DNA of 64,000 bases from positions 124,001-188,000 of the forward strand of contig NZ_JASDDK010000004.1 of NCBI RefSeq assembly GCF_030407435.1, given 5' to 3'. Position 1 is the first letter of the stretch. Every line of letters starts with the position of its first letter. Of this stretch, positions 36,701 through 44,536 are shown piece by piece. Source of the stretch: Winogradskyella bathintestinalis (GTDB lineage Bacteria > Bacteroidota > Bacteroidia > Flavobacteriales > Flavobacteriaceae). Made by a program: the position numbers and the translations under genes. Under the pieces are notes generated by a model. The model was not told where the DNA came from and did no database searches. It saw only the letters and a list, made by a program, of their open reading frames with translations.

Positions 36701-38616
36701 ATGAAAACATTAGTAATCCGCAACAAATTCATGTAAGAGTTGATAATATCACTGATGAAACGTGTTTTACAACATCATCTTTTAGGATTGAAGTAGGCAC
36801 AAATCCAGTATATAATGAACCAACCGATTTGTTTGTTTGTGATGATAGCATTGTAGATGGCTCGGTAATGCACGATTTTACAACTAAAATCGAAGAAGTG
36901 TCTAATGGAATTTCTGATATACAGTCTGTAAAATTCTTCACTTCTGAAGAAGATGCTATAAATAGCACCAATGAAATTCCTTTACAATTCGCAAACACCG
37001 TAAATCCACAACAAATTTTTGTTCAAATTGATAATGGCACTATTTGTCAATCTATAACATCTTTTGTAGTTAATATTATTAGTACTCCTGCCGTAGCAGC
37101 TGTGGATCCTATGGTAGAGTGTGACGATAACGCGGATGGTTATCTTCAGTTTGATTTAACAGGCGCAGAAAATCATATACTAGATGTAAGACAAGAGGAT
37201 CTTGTATTTGCCTATTATGAGAATTTTGACGATGCCGAAGCCAATGTAAACCAAATCACTAATCCAGATCGTTACACGAATTTAACTAATCCACAAACGG
37301 TTTATTTTAAAGTAACTAATATCATCTCTAATTGTTATCTATCGCTCCCAATAGAACTGATTGTAAATCAACCTCCGCATATCAATGATTTTGAACAATA
37401 TACAGTTTGTGCTAACGAAACGAATAGTATCGATTTAACAGAAATTAATCCTACCGTAACCGATGTTAATTACAATGTAATTTTCAGTTATTTTGATAAC
37501 GAAGCAGATGCCGTTGCTAATACGAATGCCTTAGATACGAATTATATCTACCAAAGTGATTTTGATACACTATTTGTTAGAACTGAATACAGCACTACAC
37601 ATTGCTCCACTTACTATCAATTTAATTTAAAAGTTGAACCATTACCAATTGCCCATCAGGCAGCAGATTTAATAAACTGCGATGATAATTTTGATGGCAT
37701 ATTAGAATTTGATTTATCACAACAAAATGCCACTGTTTTAGGATCTCAGAACGCTAATTTGTTTACGGTGACTTATCACAATTCAGAATTGGAAGCCCAA
37801 GAAAATAATTCGCGATTAGAAACTAATTATATGGCGTATGATGGTGAAATAATTTATACGCGTATAGAAACCAATAGTACAGGTTGTTATAGTACTGGTC
37901 AATTTTCGGTAATTGTAAATCCTCTTCCCCTTGTAAATATTGAAAATCAGGTGATTTGTTTAGATAATATGCCGTTATTGGTATCTGCAAACACGAATAA
38001 TATCACAGATTTTTATGAGTGGTCTACCGGAGAAACAACTCCTGAAATAGATATCACAGAAGTCGGTAGTTACTGGGTTAAAGTCACCTCTGAATTTGGT
38101 TGCGAAACCACTAATTATTTTGAAGTCTCTGAATCTGAAGCTGCAACCATAGAAACTACCGAGGTTATCGATTTTTCAGACCCTAACAATATCACTGTAA
38201 CCATCAGCGGTATCGGAAATTATCTTTATCAACTCGACGACATGGAACCACAAGAATCTAATGTTTTTGAGAATGTAGCTATGGGTTATCACATTGTTAC
38301 TATTATAGATTTAAATGGTTGTGCTAATGAAACCAAAGAAGTATTAGTCGTTGATATTCCTAAATTCTTTACACCAAATAATGACGGCACTAATGATACT
38401 TGGCATATTGTTGGCATAGAAACTTTGCCTGGCACTATTATTCATGTTTTTGATCGTTATGGAAAATTGCTTACAAAATTAAGTGCTCAGTCTTCTGGTT
38501 GGAATGGTAAATATAACGGAGAACGAATGCCTACCAGTGATTACTGGTACGTCGCCGATGTACAGCGTGGATCTATAGCATTTCAAGTTAAAGGGCATTT
38601 TACACTAAAGCGATAA
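33775..38616 (+). CDS. Giant secreted T9SS type B adhesin-like protein with choice-of-anchor L domain
   Basis: A 1613-residue secreted protein. Signal peptide ends at SFAQ (21). Residues ~22-265 form a choice-of-anchor L domain (FADGIVLTTGNANSAG, QIQFNYILASEEYFG, YSDGFAFLIKEAG, YDSAVFIEGNSF). An Ig-like stretch follows, then about eleven copies of the ~90-residue Cys-Asp domain (CDDLSGDG through CDDNFDG). The end has an EWSTGETTPEIDI segment, a strand-rich linker and the type B sorting domain from ~1528 (IPKFFTPNNDGTNDTW, FDRYGKLL). It should leave the cell through T9SS. It has its own promoter candidate and is closed by a strong terminator. Surface adhesin or gliding role is inferred from family context only. 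Confidence 0.88.
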   Translation: MINFNRSLYLFIGLICSISFAQQVTIDNSVSTQDLIQNTLIQGCVEVSNISSPSNGTSIGIGSFGYFERASSNFPFADGIVLTTGNANSAGNGQNNDILNEGDATWLTDSDLETALGISGTVNATSIEFEFISISNQIQFNYILASEEYFGNFPCEYSDGFAFLIKEAGSSDPYTNIALIPGTTIPVNTNTVHDDIVGFCPASNDEFFEGYNVGDTNYNGRTTVLSATATIQPNVQYQIKLVIADQTDQNYDSAVFIEGNSFDASVDLGDDFSTCATSTVLDGNISNTNATYTWYFNDTLMSSENQASLTALQTGNYRVEISLPLAGSSCIIEDDINVTLSSTQTSDPLTDFQLCDDLSGDGLEIFDLSTKDSEVLASVPPSSYTISYHYTNTDAIDNSNAITTPIQNTGNPQLIHVRIEDTINGCLAFSSFNLIVNNLPIITDPTPLEVCDDQTADGITAMDLNFYKDQEIALGQTNLVVTYHSSASDAAAGVNAYTMPYTNTNVNEQLFVSVQNPDTGCISTTTLDVSVIDSPIINMEDHYIDACDTDLDGFANFDLTSIIPEVLEGLSGVNVSFHISPEDALSGANPIADETNYANITNQEQLVYLRAENGTSGCASTVPIELHTNLLLTATNIRNVSVCDVDDDNTESFDFENIAVGIINDLLDVEVVFYETEEDRDNQVNPINTDIAYQSQSNPQTIYIGLQSLTCYEVSDFDLVLFPIVQFESVISLSVCDTDQDGFTTTDLSSLNLDVTNGEDGYNVTYFLTEQDAIDNTNALPNSYTNLTNPFTLFPRITSSQTGCYDYNSFEVTVLPAPESEKPTDIIICDADRDGFSTINLNNSVPHSILATPNRSVTFHTSLQEAQLNENAIETLSNYNAQTQIVYMRVENTITGCYSIEELDIIVNTFPFVGDLSNYVNELNFCEDNSDGIGEFIFVNKDLEALSGQTGKEVSYYLNATDAIAKVNPIDKTSIYENISNPQQIHVRVDNITDETCFTTSSFRIEVGTNPVYNEPTDLFVCDDSIVDGSVMHDFTTKIEEVSNGISDIQSVKFFTSEEDAINSTNEIPLQFANTVNPQQIFVQIDNGTICQSITSFVVNIISTPAVAAVDPMVECDDNADGYLQFDLTGAENHILDVRQEDLVFAYYENFDDAEANVNQITNPDRYTNLTNPQTVYFKVTNIISNCYLSLPIELIVNQPPHINDFEQYTVCANETNSIDLTEINPTVTDVNYNVIFSYFDNEADAVANTNALDTNYIYQSDFDTLFVRTEYSTTHCSTYYQFNLKVEPLPIAHQAADLINCDDNFDGILEFDLSQQNATVLGSQNANLFTVTYHNSELEAQENNSRLETNYMAYDGEIIYTRIETNSTGCYSTGQFSVIVNPLPLVNIENQVICLDNMPLLVSANTNNITDFYEWSTGETTPEIDITEVGSYWVKVTSEFGCETTNYFEVSESEAATIETTEVIDFSDPNNITVTISGIGNYLYQLDDMEPQESNVFENVAMGYHIVTIIDLNGCANETKEVLVVDIPKFFTPNNDGTNDTWHIVGIETLPGTIIHVFDRYGKLLTKLSAQSSGWNGKYNGERMPTSDYWYVADVQRGSIAFQVKGHFTLKR
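34824..37935 (+). repeat. Array of eleven Cys-Asp domains inside the 1613-residue protein
   Basis: Degenerate protein-level repeat of ~90-100 residues. Each unit starts with C-D-x-D-x-D-G or a variant (CDTDLDG, CDTDQDG, CDADRDG, CDDNADG), has a Y-F/Y-x(4)-DA stretch mid-domain, an NPQTIYVRV-like strand, then a second Cys near the end. The tenth unit (CANETNSIDL) lacks the acidic loop. Confidence 0.85.
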
Positions 38617-38685
38617 CAAAATTGCATACAAGAAACTCAATTTCAAGGAATTGTCATTCATCCACATAAACTGGTAACTTAACTT

Positions 38686-38711
38686 AAAAATCCCCACTAC
38701 TGGGGATTTTT
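38686..38711 (+). terminator. Rho-independent terminator
   Basis: AAAAATCCCC (38686-38695) pairs with GGGGATTTTT (38702-38711) around a six-base loop, followed by further T. It lies 70 bases after the 1613-residue gene and separates it from the next adhesin gene. Confidence 0.88.
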
Positions 38712-38789
38712 TATTACTTTTTGCGCTCTTAAATTGCATTAAAAATAATATAACGTATTTCATTGACGTTAATTAGTGAAACCCAAATA

Positions 38790-41700
38790 GTGAGATTACC
38801 ATATATTCTATCCCTCGTTATAATCTTTACAGGTTTTTTTTGTGCGTATACACAACAAATTACCACGGACGATTCGTTCTCTTTAGAGCAACTTATTCAA
38901 CAAAACTTAGGTCAAAATTGTGTTGAAATTTCTAATATTTCTTCAAATATTAATGGAGATTTAAATGGACTAAACAGTTTTGGGTATTTTGAACGTAATA
39001 ATTCCAGTTTTCCTTTTGAAAATGGTATTTTATTAACTACAGGTAATGTAAATTCAGCCGGAAACGTAGTGAATACAAGCCCTCTAAACGAGGGAGATGA
39101 ATCTTGGGGAACCGATATCGATTTAGAAAACGCCTTAGGGATTGATGAAACCCTAAATGCAACTTCTATTCAATTTAACTTTATATCTGTAGCTAATCAA
39201 ATACAGTTTAATTATATTCTTGCTTCAGAAGAATACCAGCAAGAGTTTCCTTGTTTTTATTCTGACGGATTTGCGTTTTTAATCCGTGAAGCGGGCACCA
39301 CAAGCCCTTATACTAATATCGCTCTGATTCCTGGCACGTCTACACCCGTCAATACAAATACTATACATAACCAAATAGAAGGTTTTTGTGCAGCAGAGAA
39401 CGAAGTGTTCTTTGAAGGCTACAATGTCGGAGATACCAATTACAATGGTCGTACAATCGTACTTTCTGCCACGGCAGCAATTCAACCCAATGTAGAATAT
39501 CAAATTAAACTTATTATAGCAGACCAAGACGACCAAAATTTTGATTCTGCCGTTTTCATTGAAGGTAATAGTTTTAATGCCAACGTAGATTTAGGACCAA
39601 ATATTACAACCTGTGGAGATTCTGTAACTTTAAATGGCGATATTCAAAATACCCAAGCCACTTATCAATGGTTTCAAGATGAGGTACTCTTATCTGGAGA
39701 AAATGACCCCGTTTTACAGGCCGTTTCTTCAGGAACATACAAAGTTGAAGTGACCATTCAGCTTAATGAAACGTCGTGTGTAATTGAAGATACCGTAGAC
39801 ATTATATTAGATACTGAGCAGACTGCAACACAAATTTCGGATTTTATTTTTTGTGATGATAATGACGACGGTGTAGAATTATTCAACCTTACCATTAAAA
39901 ATGCAGAGGTATTAGCTTCGGTACCTCCTTCTAATTATAATATTAGTTATCATTACACGGCTGAATCGGCACAAGACAATTCTAATCCTATTGTTGGCTC
40001 AATATCGAACACTACTACTCCACAAGCTGTTTTTGTTAGAATAGAAGACGTTACTAATGGTTGTCTAGCATTTTCTAGCTTCAATTTAATAGTGAACGAA
40101 AAACCAGAATATGTGGAACCAGACCCTATTGTTGTTTGTCAAAATGCTTCAGCCAATAGTAATACTTTGGTAGATCTAAGTTCTGCTAGTGATCAAATTA
40201 TTGATGGCAACAACAATTTATATATTTCTTATCACTACTCTCAACCTGAAGCCGATCTAGGTATTAACCCTATTTTCTCACCTTATGAGAATACCAACAC
40301 TTCAGAAACTTTATATATTAGAGTGTACGATGGAACTACCGGCTGTTATTCTACTACAACTATTTCTATTGAACTTCAACAAAGTCCTACAATTAATACA
40401 GATAATCAATGGATCAATGCTTGCGAACAAGATGACGACGGTTTTGAAACTTTCGATCTAACAGAAGTCGTAGATGATGTTTTACAAGAACTTACAGGGA
40501 TGGAGGTTAGCTTTCACCCTACCAACGATGAGGCCATCGCTAATATAAATGCAATTGAAAATCCGAATAACTATATTAATGCAACACCAAATTTTCAAAG
40601 CATCTATATTCGCGTCGAGGATCCTACAACAGGATGTTTTACCATTACGAATTTAGAATTACATACCAATATTATTTTAACAGGACTTTCAGATAACCCT
40701 TTTATAGTCTGCGACGACCCTTCTAATGACGGTATTGAAGATTTTGATTTATATGCTATTGAGTCGCATCTTCAAAATGGATACGATGAATTTGAAATCA
40801 TATTTTTTGAATCTGAAAACGACAGAGACAACGATCAAAACGCATTAAACAAGGCGCTGCTTTATAACGTAACGGACAACGGTACCACTTTATATACCAA
40901 TGTTCTTATAGACGACTGTACTGACCAAATAGATGTGACCTTGGTAATTGCCCCAGCCGTAGCTTTAACACCTCAAACTACAGATTATTGCGATGAAGAC
41001 AATGATGGATTTACTACGTTAATCCTAGATAATTTTAATAGCATTGCTGGGCAAGGTGTACCCGCTGTTAATATAAAATATTTTTTAACAGAAGACGATG
41101 CTATAAATAATGAAAATATACTACCAGAATTTTATTACAACACTGCTAATCCGCAATTATTTTACACTAGAGTTACCAATGCTCAAACAGAATGTTATGA
41201 TATATCTACCCTCGAGGTGAATATTGTGAGTGCACCAGAAGTCATGGTTGCAGAAGCAATCATTGTGTGCGACGATGACGACGATGGCATATCCACCGTA
41301 AATCTAGAATCTAAAATACCTGAAATAACAAGCTCTACCGCCGGTTATAATATTACGTTTCATAATGATTATAATTTCGCCATTGAAGGTACAAACGAAA
41401 TTACCACTCCAGAAAATTTCACTACAGCCACAGCTTATATTTATACACGTGTAGAAAACCAAGCCACAGGTTGCTTTAGTCTTTCTGGTTTTTATGTTTA
41501 CGTTAATACCTTGCCAGAATTTATTCCTATTACAAACTTTGAAAATTGCGAAGCCAATATTAGCGGTGTCGCGGACTTCTATTTCTATTTAAAAGATGAA
41601 GAAATATTAAATGGACAGTTAAATAAACAAGTTCTATATTATGAAACCCAAGCTGATGCGCTTGCGGGGATTAATTCTATCGATAAATATTCGGCATATC

Positions 41701-44453
41701 AAAATTCTACCAGTCCTCAAACGATCCATGTGAGAATAGAAAATTTTACAGATCCTAGCTGCTATGGCACTTCTATGTTTGACTTGGAAGTCGGTTCCGT
41801 TCCTATTTTCAATGCGCCAGAAAGTATTTTTATCTGCGATGATATTAGTAATGACGGTATTGAAACCGTAAATTTAAATGATATAATAGCCCAAATAACA
41901 GTAGGTAGCCCAGAAACATTAGACGTTTCATTTCACTCAACGGAATTCGAAGCCAACAACAATATAAATCCGGTACCTTTAAATTATACCAACACTACAA
42001 ATCCGCAACAACTATTTGCACGCATAGATAACGGCAACTACTGCAAGGGAATTTCTGAGTTTGCCATAAATATTATATCTGCACCTTTAGTTAATCCTTC
42101 AATCCCATTAGAACAATGTGACGATAATTACGACGGGGTTTTAACCTGGGATCTTTCCATTTCCGAAGATGACATTTTAGATGTAAGACAAAATAATATT
42201 GAAGTCAACTATTTTGAAACCGTTGAAGATTTAGAAGCTGACAATAATGCTATCCCTAATGCAGAAAATTATACGAATATTTCAAACCCTCAAACAGTAT
42301 ATGTCAAAGTAAATAATACCGTTAGTGATTGTTTTGTCATTGTACCGTTAGATTTAATTGTAAATCTTCCTCCTGCCTTTAACGATTTTGAGGTTTATGA
42401 AATTTGTAAGGACCCAACGTCGAGTTTTAATTTAGCTGAAATAGAATCCACCTTAATAAATTCAGAAACACAAGCAACGCTTTCTTATTTTGAATCTTTT
42501 AATGATGCTGAAACTTTTATAAATCCATTACCTCTCAATTATACTTATCAGAGTGTGTCCGATACTATTTTTGTGCGTATAGAAGATCCATTAACCAACT
42601 GTTATTTTATATATGATTTTATACTTTTAGTTAAACCGTTACCTATTGCAAACCCGCCAAATAATATGGAAGTTTGTGATGACAATTCTAACGATGGCAT
42701 GGCTTCTTTTAATTTAGAATCGCAAACCGACACTGTTTTAGGGTCGCAAAACCCAAACAATTTTGAAGTAACTTATCATGCTAGTCAAGCTGAAGCTATG
42801 ACTGATACAAACCCGATTATCTCTGAATATTTAGGGTCTGATCAGCAGTTGATTTCGGTGAGAATTGAAAATAGGGAAACAGGGTGTTTTAGTGTTACAA
42901 ATTTTACCTTAATTGTTAATCCACACCCTAATATTCCTGCACCACTTTTAGAATGCGATGTAGATTATGATGGTATTACTACTTTCAATTTAACTACTGT
43001 TGAAACTGATTTGTTCGTAACAGCAAATCCTAATAATAGCATCACCTATTTTGAAACGTTTGAGGACTTACAAACTGATAATAATCCAATTTCAAATCCC
43101 GAGAATTTTTCCAACGTTAATAATCCGCAGACTATTTATATAAAGGTGTTTAATACGGTTGCCGATTGCTTCACTTTTGTGCCGCTAGACTTAAATGTAA
43201 ATCTACCACCAGCAACAAATGCTTTTGAAACTTTTGATATTTGCAACAACGCATCTAATAGTTATAATCTTTCAACACTAAAAGACTATATTGTTGATAC
43301 TAACTTTAATGTATTAATTAATTATTTTACATCTGAAGCTGATGCTATTGCTGCCGAAAATAGTTTAGACCCTAATTATAATTATTCAAGCACAAGTGAT
43401 ATTATTTATGCGCGAATAGAATATAGCACCACACATTGTTATTTTATATTTCCTTTTGAACTTCGTGTAAATCCATTACCGATAGCCAATCAACCAGAAA
43501 ATCTTACGAGCTGTGATAATGATTTTGATGGGTATGTTGATTTCGACCTTACCCAACAGAATTCTTCAATTTTAGGTAATCAAAGTTCTAGTAATTATAC
43601 GGTTACTTATTTCAATAATTCTACTGATGCTAATGCAGGAATTAATGAATTAAATAGTGATTTATATAGTGGATTTAACACCGAGGTTATTACTGCTCGA
43701 ATCACAAATAATATCACAGGTTGTTTTAGTCTCGTTGATTTCTCATTATTAGTATATCGCAAACCTTTTGTTGACATTCCAGATCAAGTGGTCTGTGTTG
43801 AAAATTTACCGCTACTCGTTTCTGCAGACACTTTTAATACAACCGATACTTACTTATGGTCCACTAACCAAATGAGTTCAGAAATTGAAATTACAGAAAT
43901 AGGCACCTATTCTGTGACGGTCACTTCAGAATTTGGCTGTACCACAACGCGTACTTTTAATGTTACAGCATCTGAATCCGCTACTATAGATATTGTTGAA
44001 ACCGTTGATTTTTCAGATCCAAACAACATTACAATTTCCATTTCCGGAATTGGTAATTATCTCTTTATTTTGAATGATGGGGAACCTCAAGAATCAAACG
44101 TTTTTGATAATGTACCATTAGGCTACCATACCGTAACCATAATTGATCGTAATGGTTGTGCAGAAGTTACTAAAGAAGTATTGGTTATAGATGCACCACC
44201 ATTCTTTACACCGAATGGAGATACAACAAACGAAACTTGGCATATTGTAGGTATTGAAACTTTACCCGGTAGTATTGTTTATATATTTAACCGTTACGGT
44301 AAACTCATAGCACAACTAGACTCAACTTCTCAAGGTTGGGACGGTACTTATAACGGTTACAATTTACCTGCCACCGATTATTGGTTCTTAGCAGATATAC
44401 AACAAGGTGATATTGCTTTTGAAGTCAAAGGTCATTTTGCACTACGTCGATAA
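38790..44453 (+). CDS. Giant secreted T9SS type B adhesin-like protein, largest of the array
   Basis: About 1887 residues from GTG 38790, which places RLPYILSLVIIFTGFFCAYT directly at the N-terminus as a signal peptide. An in-frame TTG at 38763 would add nine residues; no ATG is available. Same layout as the upstream paralog: choice-of-anchor L (FENGILLTTGNVNSAG, QIQFNYILASEEYQQ), an Ig-like part, about fourteen copies of the Cys-Asp domain, then the closing domain and type B sorting domain from ~1802 (PPFFTPNGDTTNETW, FNRYGKLI, ending HFALRR). The three extra domains relative to the paralog come from duplication of a three-domain block. Exported by T9SS; adhesion is inference. Confidence 0.87.
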   Translation: MRLPYILSLVIIFTGFFCAYTQQITTDDSFSLEQLIQQNLGQNCVEISNISSNINGDLNGLNSFGYFERNNSSFPFENGILLTTGNVNSAGNVVNTSPLNEGDESWGTDIDLENALGIDETLNATSIQFNFISVANQIQFNYILASEEYQQEFPCFYSDGFAFLIREAGTTSPYTNIALIPGTSTPVNTNTIHNQIEGFCAAENEVFFEGYNVGDTNYNGRTIVLSATAAIQPNVEYQIKLIIADQDDQNFDSAVFIEGNSFNANVDLGPNITTCGDSVTLNGDIQNTQATYQWFQDEVLLSGENDPVLQAVSSGTYKVEVTIQLNETSCVIEDTVDIILDTEQTATQISDFIFCDDNDDGVELFNLTIKNAEVLASVPPSNYNISYHYTAESAQDNSNPIVGSISNTTTPQAVFVRIEDVTNGCLAFSSFNLIVNEKPEYVEPDPIVVCQNASANSNTLVDLSSASDQIIDGNNNLYISYHYSQPEADLGINPIFSPYENTNTSETLYIRVYDGTTGCYSTTTISIELQQSPTINTDNQWINACEQDDDGFETFDLTEVVDDVLQELTGMEVSFHPTNDEAIANINAIENPNNYINATPNFQSIYIRVEDPTTGCFTITNLELHTNIILTGLSDNPFIVCDDPSNDGIEDFDLYAIESHLQNGYDEFEIIFFESENDRDNDQNALNKALLYNVTDNGTTLYTNVLIDDCTDQIDVTLVIAPAVALTPQTTDYCDEDNDGFTTLILDNFNSIAGQGVPAVNIKYFLTEDDAINNENILPEFYYNTANPQLFYTRVTNAQTECYDISTLEVNIVSAPEVMVAEAIIVCDDDDDGISTVNLESKIPEITSSTAGYNITFHNDYNFAIEGTNEITTPENFTTATAYIYTRVENQATGCFSLSGFYVYVNTLPEFIPITNFENCEANISGVADFYFYLKDEEILNGQLNKQVLYYETQADALAGINSIDKYSAYQNSTSPQTIHVRIENFTDPSCYGTSMFDLEVGSVPIFNAPESIFICDDISNDGIETVNLNDIIAQITVGSPETLDVSFHSTEFEANNNINPVPLNYTNTTNPQQLFARIDNGNYCKGISEFAINIISAPLVNPSIPLEQCDDNYDGVLTWDLSISEDDILDVRQNNIEVNYFETVEDLEADNNAIPNAENYTNISNPQTVYVKVNNTVSDCFVIVPLDLIVNLPPAFNDFEVYEICKDPTSSFNLAEIESTLINSETQATLSYFESFNDAETFINPLPLNYTYQSVSDTIFVRIEDPLTNCYFIYDFILLVKPLPIANPPNNMEVCDDNSNDGMASFNLESQTDTVLGSQNPNNFEVTYHASQAEAMTDTNPIISEYLGSDQQLISVRIENRETGCFSVTNFTLIVNPHPNIPAPLLECDVDYDGITTFNLTTVETDLFVTANPNNSITYFETFEDLQTDNNPISNPENFSNVNNPQTIYIKVFNTVADCFTFVPLDLNVNLPPATNAFETFDICNNASNSYNLSTLKDYIVDTNFNVLINYFTSEADAIAAENSLDPNYNYSSTSDIIYARIEYSTTHCYFIFPFELRVNPLPIANQPENLTSCDNDFDGYVDFDLTQQNSSILGNQSSSNYTVTYFNNSTDANAGINELNSDLYSGFNTEVITARITNNITGCFSLVDFSLLVYRKPFVDIPDQVVCVENLPLLVSADTFNTTDTYLWSTNQMSSEIEITEIGTYSVTVTSEFGCTTTRTFNVTASESATIDIVETVDFSDPNNITISISGIGNYLFILNDGEPQESNVFDNVPLGYHTVTIIDRNGCAEVTKEVLVIDAPPFFTPNGDTTNETWHIVGIETLPGSIVYIFNRYGKLIAQLDSTSQGWDGTYNGYNLPATDYWFLADIQQGDIAFEVKGHFALRR
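39841..43780 (+). repeat. Array of fourteen Cys-Asp domains inside the largest adhesin
   Basis: Units begin with CDDNDDG, CQNASANS, CEQDDDG, CDDPSNDG, CDEDNDG, CDDDDDG, CEANISG, CDDISNDG, CDDNYDG, CKDPTSS, CDDNSNDG, CDVDYDG, CNNASNS and CDNDFDG. Units 9-11 (from ~42110) and 12-14 (from ~42946) repeat the same order of three domain subtypes. Confidence 0.85.
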
Positions 44454-44510
44454 TAAAAACGTATCATCTTATTTAACATCTTATTCCATTTTAAGTTTCC
44501 TTTAGTAGTT

Positions 44511-44518
44511 TATCTTTG
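44511..44518 (+). promoter_or_regulatory. -7 promoter element of the 779-residue adhesin gene
   Basis: TATCTTTG, exact -7 consensus, ends 18 bases before the ATG at 44537. It overlaps an upstream in-frame TTG at 44516 and so rules out that start. No clear -33 TTG. Confidence 0.5.
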
Positions 44519-44536
44519 CAACCCCTAAGAATAAAA

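Noticed and set aside
36729..36998. Open frame of 89 codons on the minus strand inside the 1613-residue adhesin gene
   Set aside because: It is antisense to a well-supported domain repeat, has no promoter or start context, and its sequence mirrors the codon pattern of the real gene. The same applies to other antisense open frames within large genes, for example 48436-48699 and 45007-45192.
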